Positions 14,464-19,920 of a stretch of DNA of 19,920 nucleotides are shown piece after piece; position 1 is the first letter of the stretch, and each line of letters opens with the position of its first letter. The stretch is from contig RFPR01000021.1 in NCBI GenBank assembly GCA_009928265.1, positions 1-19,920 of the forward strand, in the 5' to 3' direction. The position numbers and the translations under genes were made by a program. Below the pieces are notes generated by a model. It was not told the DNA's origin. It worked only from the letters and a program-made list of their open reading frames with translations, and did not search any database. The stretch is from Pseudomonadota bacterium. GTDB lineage: Bacteria > Verrucomicrobiota > Verrucomicrobiia > Chthoniobacterales > UBA6821.

Positions 14464-15183
14464 ATGACAAGTATTAATTTTAAGGAAAAACAAATATTAT
14501 GCAGCGGGGTGGGGGATCTTCCTGAGTCTTGTAATGAGGGTTGCATCCTCCTGATCACAGCAGGTTTGGGGGATCTCGCTGGAGTTGAGCTTCCCGCCAC
14601 CGAGCGAGAGCGAGCTTCTAAGATGGAGATCCTAACAGCTCGGAGATTTCTTGCAGCCAGACGGGTGGTTCGAGCGATGTTCTCCAAACTTTCGGGAATA
14701 CCTACTGAAAAGATTAACTTGGATCTCGATTCCAATGGCAAACCCTTCCTTGATGCAATGGACTATCAGTTCAGTATGGCTCATTCCGGAGAAATGGTTG
14801 CCGTTGCCATTTCCCGATCACCGATAGGAGTTGATCTCGAAATCGAGCGTGAAGTTGATGTCGTGACGTTGGCGCAGCGATTCTTCTCCCCGGAGGAGGC
14901 TTTGATCCTCGAGCGGAATCCGGATCCCACACTTTTTTTTAGACTCTGGACCTGTCGGGAGGCAGCCATCAAGGCGGACGGGAGGGGACTTGCCAAGCTA
15001 TTGGGTCAGACCAAGGTGGACGAGGAAGCGAACTCTGCGGGTGGAATCGATGTGACGATCGGTGGCGAGTCCTGGATCGCGTGCCATTGCAGAGAGTCGG
15101 CTCGGGTTCACGTGGCCATGGCTTTCCGAGAACATCCGTCCTTAATTAACTGGTCTGATCTTCGCCGGGAGGTCATTGTTTAG
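14464..15183 (+). CDS. Sfp-type 4'-phosphopantetheinyl transferase
   Basis: Transfers the 4'-phosphopantetheine arm of CoA to a serine of acyl or peptidyl carrier proteins, activating fatty-acid, polyketide or peptide synthesis. From ATG 14464 it has 239 residues. Family motifs are the N-terminal helix ARRFLAARRVVRAMFSKLSG (59-78), NGKPFL (91-96), FSMAHSGEMVAVAIS (103-117), the metal-binding IGVDLEIER (121-129) with Asp124 and Glu126, FFSPEEALIL (140-149), and WTCREAAIKADGRG (162-175) with Glu166 and Lys170. The length is that of Sfp/EntD-type enzymes, about twice that of AcpS. ATG 14437 in frame is an alternative start but overlaps the palindrome by the divergent gene; neither has a good Shine-Dalgarno. 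It abuts the helicase gene. The partner carrier protein is not in the window. Confidence 0.88.
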   Translation: MTSINFKEKQILCSGVGDLPESCNEGCILLITAGLGDLAGVELPATERERASKMEILTARRFLAARRVVRAMFSKLSGIPTEKINLDLDSNGKPFLDAMDYQFSMAHSGEMVAVAISRSPIGVDLEIEREVDVVTLAQRFFSPEEALILERNPDPTLFFRLWTCREAAIKADGRGLAKLLGQTKVDEEANSAGGIDVTIGGESWIACHCRESARVHVAMAFREHPSLINWSDLRREVIV

Positions 15184-15187
15184 ATTC

Positions 15188-16411
15188 ATGTCATTTCAGG
15201 AGTTTGGATTAGATGAGGCCGTAGTTCACGGCGCGCAGAGAATGGGTTATGTGGAGCCGTCGCCGATTCAGGCGCAGGCGATCCCGATTGCTCTGCAGGG
15301 ACGCGATTTGATCGCCTCTGCACAAACGGGTACCGGCAAGACAGCAGCATTCGGCCTGCCGATACTCAGCAAGCTCAAAGAATCGAACGGCAAAATCCGC
15401 TGCCTGATCCTGGAACCTACCCGAGAACTGGCGCTTCAGGTCGAGGCCGCTTTCAAGGAATTCAGCGCCTTCACGGACCTGCATACCGTCGTTATTTTCG
15501 GTGGAGTCGGTTACGGGGCACAGCGCGAGGCCCTGCAAAAAGGGGCTGATGTCATCGTGGCCACGCCTGGACGCCTGCTAGATTTCATGCAGCAAGGGGA
15601 GATCCGTTTCGATGACCTTCAGGTTCTTGTCCTCGACGAGGTCGATCGGATGCTCGATATGGGCTTTCTTCCGGACGTCAGGCGCATCATAGAGAAATGT
15701 CCGAAGGAGCGTCAGACGCTTTTCTTCTCGGCAACTATTCCAGAGGAGATCGAGCGTCTTTCTTCCTGGTGCCTTCGTAATCCGGACAAAATTTCCATTG
15801 GTGTTCGCCGCTCGGCCGCCGAGACCGTCAAGCATGCCTTCTATCCGGTGGCAGCAGCCCAAAAATTCGACCTCCTCAAGGCGATGCTCGCACGCACCGA
15901 TTACCATAGCGTCATTATTTTCTGCCGTACCAAGGACGGTGCCGACCGTATTGCGCGCCAACTTGAGCACGAGGACCACAAGGTAGCCGTTATGCACTCG
16001 AACCGTTCCCAGCAGGAGCGTGTCGATGCGCTGGAGGGATTCAAATCGGGCCGCTACGAGGTGATGATCGCCACCGATATCGCTGCGCGCGGCATCGACA
16101 TAGCCGGGGTGAGTCATGTCATCAATTACGACGTTCCCCAGCATCCCGAGGATTACGTTCACCGCATCGGTCGGACTGGTCGCGCTCAGGCCGAAGGTGA
16201 CGCCTTCACAATCATGACTGCCGAGGAGCTTCCCCATGTTCAGGCGATCGAGACCTTCATTGCCCAAAAGGTTCCCCGAGAGAAGCTCGAGAATTTCCCC
16301 TATCTCTTTACGATGCTCTTCCAAGAAGAGGAAGCGGCCAAAGTCCTCAAGAATCTGCGTGGGGCCAAGACTTTCAAGGGCTACAGCTACGGCGCCCGCC
16401 GCAGGCGCTAG
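15188..16411 (+). CDS. DEAD-box ATP-dependent RNA helicase (DEVD variant)
   Basis: Cytosolic RNA helicase of the RhlE/DeaD type, which remodels structured RNA in ribosome assembly, decay or cold growth. All motifs are present in the 407 residues: Q motif GYVEPSPIQAQAIP (20-33), motif I AQTGTGKT (45-52), Ia PTRELA (77-82), GG (105-106), Ib TPGRL (126-130), motif II DEVD (150-153), motif III SAT (181-183), IV VIIFCRTK (242-249), V ATDIAARGIDI (295-305) and VI HRIGRTGRA (325-333). Motif II reads DEVD rather than DEAD. The C-terminal extension after the core is short (about 60 residues, ending in ARRRR), without the long basic tail of CsdA. ATG 15188 is 4 bp after the PPTase stop. A TTG at 15176 has GGGAGG just upstream and is a real alternative start. 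Confidence 0.93.
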   Translation: MSFQEFGLDEAVVHGAQRMGYVEPSPIQAQAIPIALQGRDLIASAQTGTGKTAAFGLPILSKLKESNGKIRCLILEPTRELALQVEAAFKEFSAFTDLHTVVIFGGVGYGAQREALQKGADVIVATPGRLLDFMQQGEIRFDDLQVLVLDEVDRMLDMGFLPDVRRIIEKCPKERQTLFFSATIPEEIERLSSWCLRNPDKISIGVRRSAAETVKHAFYPVAAAQKFDLLKAMLARTDYHSVIIFCRTKDGADRIARQLEHEDHKVAVMHSNRSQQERVDALEGFKSGRYEVMIATDIAARGIDIAGVSHVINYDVPQHPEDYVHRIGRTGRAQAEGDAFTIMTAEELPHVQAIETFIAQKVPREKLENFPYLFTMLFQEEEAAKVLKNLRGAKTFKGYSYGARRRR

Positions 16412-16418
16412 GGAGTTT

Positions 16419-16441
16419 TTTCCGCCCGAATGTGGCGGAAA
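16419..16441. terminator. stem-loop between helicase and olsB-like genes
   Basis: TTTCCGCC (16419-16426) pairs perfectly with GGCGGAAA (16434-16441) around a 7-nt loop, 7 bp after the helicase stop. It lacks a downstream T-run on either strand. It may be an attenuator or an mRNA-stability hairpin. The possible ATG at 16430 lies in its loop. Confidence 0.3.
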
Positions 16442-16492
16442 TGTCACGGAATCTCGGTGGACTTGTCGGGAAGCTCTTGGAATGAGTTTCCA

Positions 16493-17320
16493 ATGGCGGT
16501 TTTGCAACAAAGCACTCCCGAATCGACCCGGACCTCCACTGTAACTGAGCGGAAACGGCCTGCCTATGTCGTCCGTTTTGCCCGTAATGAGGAGGAAATT
16601 CGCGCCGCCTTGAGACTCCGGTACGAGGTCTTCAATCTGGAGCTTAACGAGGGATTGGTTAGTGCCCACGCGACGGGTATGGACGAGGATGAGTTCGACG
16701 AGGTTTGCGACCATTTGATCGTCGTCGAGGAGGGTTCCGACACCGTGGTTGGAACTTACCGAATGCAGACCGGCACGATGGCCGGGCTTCATCTTGGCTA
16801 TTACAGCGCCTGCGAATTTGATTTTACCCCGTTCGAGCCGTTCAGGGATTCGCTCGTGGAGCTGGGGCGTGCCTGTGTTCACCGAGATCATCGCTCGATT
16901 GCAGTGATCTCGATGCTCTGGCGGGAGATTGTCCGTTATGCTCTGGATCGCAATGCCCGATATCTGATCGGCTGCAGTTCCCTGACTTCCCAGGATCCAG
17001 CTCATGGGAGGGCTCTCTACAATCGTTTTGCCTTCGAGGGGCATCTTGCGGATCCCGAGTTCCGAACCGTACCTCTTCCGGCTTTCGAACTCGACCAGGT
17101 TGAGCCTCTGGCGGATTGTCCGCCTCCGCCGAAACTTCTGCGTGCCTATCTTGGGATCGGTGCCAAGATCTGCTCCACTCCCGCAATCGACCGGGCCTTC
17201 GGTACCATTGATTTCCTGACCATGATCGACTGCTTCAATGCCGACCCAGCGGCCAAGGACCGCTTTGTGGAGCGTCCCAATGGCGGAAATCGAACCACGG
17301 TAACGAGGACAGTTCTTTGA
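16493..17320 (+). CDS. olsB: OlsB-like N-acyltransferase (GNAT-type)
   Basis: Likely attaches a 3-hydroxyacyl chain from acyl-ACP to the amino group of ornithine (or a similar amino acid), giving the lyso-ornithine lipid. From ATG 16493 it has 275 residues. Family features are RNEEEIRAALRLRYEVFNLE (31-50), an acidic MDEDEFDEVCDHLIV (63-77), GTYRMQ (87-92), YYSACEFDF (103-111), the core VELGRACVHRDHRS (122-135), and the LIGCSSL and YLGIGAKIC segments further on. These are typical of the COG3176/OlsB 'hemolysin-like' acyltransferases, which are soluble or peripheral at the inner membrane. ATG 16493 gives a normal N-terminus; ATG 16430 lies in a hairpin loop. The stop overlaps the OlsA-like ATG by 1 bp, supporting an olsBA pair. 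The amino-acid substrate cannot be read from sequence, and other acyl-amino lipids are possible. Confidence 0.82.
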   Translation: MAVLQQSTPESTRTSTVTERKRPAYVVRFARNEEEIRAALRLRYEVFNLELNEGLVSAHATGMDEDEFDEVCDHLIVVEEGSDTVVGTYRMQTGTMAGLHLGYYSACEFDFTPFEPFRDSLVELGRACVHRDHRSIAVISMLWREIVRYALDRNARYLIGCSSLTSQDPAHGRALYNRFAFEGHLADPEFRTVPLPAFELDQVEPLADCPPPPKLLRAYLGIGAKICSTPAIDRAFGTIDFLTMIDCFNADPAAKDRFVERPNGGNRTTVTRTVL

Positions 17321-18066
17321 TGGGGGCTTTGTCTCTGCGGACGTTGCTTGGTCTGCTGCGACTCGGGTGGATCATCTTTTCGGGGATGGCGGTGCTCCGC
17401 TGGTTCCTAATCCGCCAGGGAGGTGGGGAGAGTGCCCGGATCGCATGGATGCAGTGGATGAGCCGACGCTTTCTCGCCCTGCTCCATGCACGAGTTACGG
17501 TCTCGGGGAGCATCCCCGTGGAGGGACTCGTCGCCAGCAATCATCTCAGTTATGTCGACATCTTGGTGATTGGTTCGCTCTGTCCCGCAATCTTTGTTGC
17601 TAAGAGTGATGTCAATGCTTGGCCAGTCTTCGGATGGCTTTGCCGCAATGCCGGAACTATTTTTGTAAGCCGTGACAATCCGACAGAGGTTCCGGCCCAG
17701 CTTGCAACGATGGAGTGCCCCCTGAGGGAGGGCATTCCGGTAGTTCTATTCCCCGAGGGAACCAGTTCAGAGGGATCCACCGTACTGCCCCTCCGCAGCT
17801 CCCTCTTGGAATCGGCGGTTCGGTCGGGGAAGCCGGTGACGCCCACGGCCATCTCTTACTCCTTGCATGGCAACGGAAATCCTGGTCAGGAAATCGCCTA
17901 CTGGGGCGAGCACACCTTGTTCCCGCATCTGCTGAATCTTCTTTCCAAGCCCGGTTTCCAAGCCCGGATCGCTTTTGGCCACAGTCGCCCACCCGAATCC
18001 GACCGCAAGCGTGAGGCTACCCGGTTGCATGGCGAGGTATCGGAATTGCTGAAGCGAATGAAATAA
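17320..18066 (+). CDS. olsA: PlsC-type acyltransferase (OlsA-like)
   Basis: 1-acyl-sn-glycerol-3-phosphate acyltransferase family protein of 248 residues. A membrane-anchoring helix lies at about 12-31. Block I is NHLSYVD with catalytic His75 and Asp80 (HX4D), a substrate-binding block is around AGTIFVSRDN (111-120), and block III is FPEGTSSEGS (144-153). The fold and length fit both PlsC (lysophosphatidic acid acylation) and OlsA (O-acylation of lyso-ornithine lipid). The ATG overlaps the OlsB-like stop (TGATG), so the pair is translationally coupled, and I infer it completes the acyl-oxyacyl amino-acid lipid. Ornithine lipids often replace phospholipids under phosphate limitation; no Pho-box-like sequence was seen upstream of the pair. 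Confidence 0.8.
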   Translation: MGALSLRTLLGLLRLGWIIFSGMAVLRWFLIRQGGGESARIAWMQWMSRRFLALLHARVTVSGSIPVEGLVASNHLSYVDILVIGSLCPAIFVAKSDVNAWPVFGWLCRNAGTIFVSRDNPTEVPAQLATMECPLREGIPVVLFPEGTSSEGSTVLPLRSSLLESAVRSGKPVTPTAISYSLHGNGNPGQEIAYWGEHTLFPHLLNLLSKPGFQARIAFGHSRPPESDRKREATRLHGEVSELLKRMK

Positions 18067-18293
18067 CTTCTGAGTTTCGCAATCTTTTCTCTGCTCCGCG
18101 AAGAGTCTGAGCTGGCACTCATGCTGGCTGGATGCCCCTTCTGGACATCTATTGTTTCCACAATCGTACGTGAACTATCTGAGAAAGATCTGCATCCAAC
18201 CTGTTGGTAATAGCGTTCTTTCTCATGGATCGTGAAAGAGCAGAATCCGATTTTTCAGTTCGTTTTTTCCCCCTATTGGAGGAGATTGCCCAG
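18067..18293. other. gap between olsA-like and msrA genes with nested inverted repeat
   Basis: A 227-bp stretch with no convincing gene. It holds an 8-bp inverted repeat TGAGAAAG (18180-18187) / CTTTCTCA (18218-18225) enclosing a second hairpin CCAAC-CT-GTTGG (18196-18207). It ends in the msrA ribosome binding site GGAGGAGA (18278-18285), one of the few strong Shine-Dalgarno sequences in the window. The promoter of msrA should lie here; no clear -35/-10 pair stands out. Confidence 0.45.
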
Positions 18294-18896
18294 ATGAGAA
18301 TTCTGATCCTGTTTTTTACCGTGGCCTTCCCTATGGTTCTCGGAACCATGACCGCCGCCCCTACCTCCTCTCCATCGCCTGCCAAGACCGCGACGGCCAC
18401 CTTTGGCGGTGGCTGTTTCTGGTGTGTCGACGCCGTCTACCAGTATGTACCTGGAGTTCTCAAGATCACTTCGGGATACGCCGGGGGTACCGTTCCTAAC
18501 CCAACCTATGACCAGGTTTGCACGGGACGAACCGGCCATGCCGAGGTGGTACAGATCTCCTACGATCCCTCCAAAGTGACCTATGACCAATTGCTGGATC
18601 TCTTTTGGAAGGCACACGACCCCACCACGCTCAACAGCCAGGGTGCCGATCACGGAACGCAGTATCGCTCGATCATCCTGACATCCTCTCCCGAAGAGGC
18701 TGCAGCAGCCGAATCCTCCAAGAAGAAGGCCCAGGTCCTGTTCTCAGATCCTATCGTCACCCAGATCGTGCCGCTGACCACCTTCTATCCTGCGGAGGAG
18801 TACCATCAGGACTATTACCAAAACAATAAGGACAAGAATCCTTACTGCCGTGCTGTCATCGCTCCGAAGCTCAAGAAGCTCGGCCTGCCCCAGTAA
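18294..18896 (+). CDS. msrA: exported peptide methionine sulfoxide reductase A
   Basis: Reduces methionine-S-sulfoxide in oxidised proteins. The 200 residues start at ATG 18294, set by GGAGGAGA about 8 bp upstream and by the signal peptide that follows (MRILILFFTVAFPMVLGTMT, cut near residue 22). The enzyme is therefore expected in the periplasm or anchored outside the inner membrane. The active-site motif is FGGGCFWC (37-44) with nucleophilic Cys41; downstream come GYAGG, the TGHAEVVQISYDP segment, GADHGTQYRS and EEYHQDYY, all typical of MsrA. A recycling Cys lies at 185 in NPYCRAVI. The motif carries Cys44 where many MsrA have Gly, as in the CFWC subfamily. No MsrB domain is fused. An in-frame ATG at 18204 would add 30 residues ahead of the signal peptide and is unlikely. 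It sits 15 bp before the ketosynthase-like gene. Confidence 0.95.
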   Translation: MRILILFFTVAFPMVLGTMTAAPTSSPSPAKTATATFGGGCFWCVDAVYQYVPGVLKITSGYAGGTVPNPTYDQVCTGRTGHAEVVQISYDPSKVTYDQLLDLFWKAHDPTTLNSQGADHGTQYRSIILTSSPEEAAAAESSKKKAQVLFSDPIVTQIVPLTTFYPAEEYHQDYYQNNKDKNPYCRAVIAPKLKKLGLPQ

Positions 18897-18911
18897 TTGA
18901 GGAAACCGGGC

Positions 18912-19920
18912 GTGGTAGTTCAGCAGCAGAGGGTTTTCATTACCGGATCAGCCGTTCTCTCGGGATCGGTCGACAGGGTTGATGAGCTCTGGTCACTGGC
19001 TAAAGTTGATCAAAAGGTGCAGGGAGTTATTCCGACTGATGCGGAACTGGCCGCTCGCGCTGGTCTTGCGCTGGGGGATGCCACCATTCTCTCCAGGCAT
19101 CAGATTCTTGCCCTCGCCGTGGCCGACCAGGCTTGGAAGATTGCCGGATTAAGAAGTGACAGGAATCGCCTTCGAGGAGAGGGGGCCAAGGAATCATTAC
19201 CTCGGTTCGGATGTGTGGGGGGAAGTTCACTTGGCGGACTTGTCTCCATGGAGCAGGACTTCGAGTCACGCCCGGACAAGCGCTTCTCTCCCTATGCCCT
19301 GAGCCGCTGGAGGGGGAATGCCGTCAGTTCGGTCGTTGCCCTGAGGCATGGGCTCTCTGGAACCGTGCTTTCATTGAATGCTGCGTCCGCCTCGGGTGCC
19401 CAGATTCTCTGGATGTCAGGCACGCTGATCCGGAGTGGAATTGTGGATGCCGTCGTGGCTGTCGCTGCCGACCAATCCCCTTCTCAAGGGATCGCTTCGG
19501 CGATGGGTAGGAATGGGAGCGTTGCCAAGAATGGGAATTCAGCTCCACTCTCCAGCTCGCGGTCCGGCATGACTCCCTGCGAGGGAGCTGCTTGCCTGAT
19601 TCTTGAAAGTGAGAAGCATGCCGCCGCACGATCCGCCAAGGTGTTGGCCGAATGGTTGGGAGGAGCGTCACGCAATGAGGCTCGGCATCTGCAGGCCCCT
19701 GACCCTGAGGGAAAAACCGTCGAGGAGATGATTCTCCGATCCCAAGAGGAGATCCTTCCCGGGGGGAAGTCAGTGGATTGGGTTTCGCTCCATGCCACCG
19801 GGACAAACCGCTACGACAATGTCGAGGCCTCGGTCCTAAAGCGTGTCTTCGGGGAAAAAATACCGTGGATCAGCGCTTTCAAGCGGACCACAGGGCATGC
19901 GCTTTCTGCCTCCGGGTTGC
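18912..19920 (+). CDS. beta-ketoacyl synthase-like protein with Cys-to-Ser active site, 3' end beyond window
   Basis: An open frame from GTG 18912 runs past the right edge (336 codons visible). GAGG about 9 bp upstream supports the start. The thiolase-fold pattern is clear: VFITGSAVLSGSVDRVDELW at the start, FGCVGGSSLGGL, the nucleophile elbow LNAASASGAQ, MTPCEGAACLILES, the first catalytic His in VSLHATGTNRYDN (His294), and SAFKRTTGHALSASG with Lys324 and His329. The elbow should read T-A-C-(A/S)-S-G, but residue 159 (codon TCC, 19386-19388) is Ser instead of Cys. The protein may be a chain-length-factor-like partner, a modified ketosynthase or a decarboxylase-like form; which one cannot be told here. 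Context: PPTase and two acyltransferase genes on the same strand upstream. The C-terminal end and the following genes are not visible. Confidence 0.82.
   Translation, partial: MVVQQQRVFITGSAVLSGSVDRVDELWSLAKVDQKVQGVIPTDAELAARAGLALGDATILSRHQILALAVADQAWKIAGLRSDRNRLRGEGAKESLPRFGCVGGSSLGGLVSMEQDFESRPDKRFSPYALSRWRGNAVSSVVALRHGLSGTVLSLNAASASGAQILWMSGTLIRSGIVDAVVAVAADQSPSQGIASAMGRNGSVAKNGNSAPLSSSRSGMTPCEGAACLILESEKHAAARSAKVLAEWLGGASRNEARHLQAPDPEGKTVEEMILRSQEEILPGGKSVDWVSLHATGTNRYDNVEASVLKRVFGEKIPWISAFKRTTGHALSASGL

Noticed and set aside
15578..17044. Open frame of 488 codons on the minus strand, antisense to the helicase and olsB-like genes
   Set aside because: It runs across two well-supported genes with complete family motifs on the plus strand, and its translation has no recognisable domain or ordered hydrophobic pattern. 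It is a GC-rich codon-phase shadow.
19386..19388. Frameshift or pseudogene as an explanation for the missing ketosynthase Cys
   Set aside because: The frame is open on both sides and downstream His/Lys/His motifs stay in register, so only a substitution, real or a sequencing error, fits.

Overview
The window looks like a chromosomal segment of a member of the Verrucomicrobiota. The strongest sign is a minus-strand cluster at the left end whose four genes match, in order and architecture, the Akkermansia Amuc_1102, Amuc_1101, Amuc_1100 and Amuc_1099 pilus-like genes. A small 'MKSAYELAM' coiled-coil protein and a coiled-coil/AT-hook/winged-helix chromatin-like protein fit the same placement. 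Base composition is moderately GC-rich and even. Genes are tightly packed, often with 1-4 bp stop/start overlaps, and strong Shine-Dalgarno sequences are uncommon. I see no insertion sequence, prophage, CRISPR array or integrase.

Left region (1-4000, minus strand): an inner-membrane pilus assembly platform. It holds a secreted Amuc_1102-like protein, a PilM-like actin-fold protein fused to a PilN-like membrane and periplasmic part, an Amuc_1100-like PilO/PilN-type protein, and the start of an Amuc_1099-like protein that runs off the left edge. A polyprenyl-phosphate sugar transferase (4126-5505, minus) lies upstream of it and starts exopolysaccharide or other surface glycan repeat units.

Centre (5538-8464): aroD, an EamA-type transporter and trpD form a tight plus-strand group for shikimate/tryptophan synthesis. 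trpD overlaps a convergent glutaredoxin gene by 4 bp. A tRNA-Glu(CTC) with encoded CCA and a recognisable promoter follows.

Pilus motor region (8668-12760, plus): two tandem PilT-family ATPases and a large secreted transglutaminase-fold protein are chained by 4-bp overlaps, so they are probably translationally coupled. With the left cluster they suggest that the cell builds and retracts a type IV pilus-like machine. A small minus-strand coiled-coil gene and a HAD phosphatase follow, and then a strong bidirectional terminator.

Right region (14012-19920): a nucleoid-type protein gene diverges from a Sfp-type phosphopantetheinyl transferase gene. Next come a DEAD-box helicase with a DEVD box, an OlsB/OlsA-like acyltransferase pair (probable ornithine or related aminolipid synthesis), an exported MsrA, and a ketoacyl-synthase-like gene cut by the right edge. 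In that last protein the nucleophilic cysteine is a serine while the His/Lys/His positions are kept. PPTase, acyltransferases and ketosynthase on one strand may be the edge of a lipid or polyene locus that continues beyond the window.
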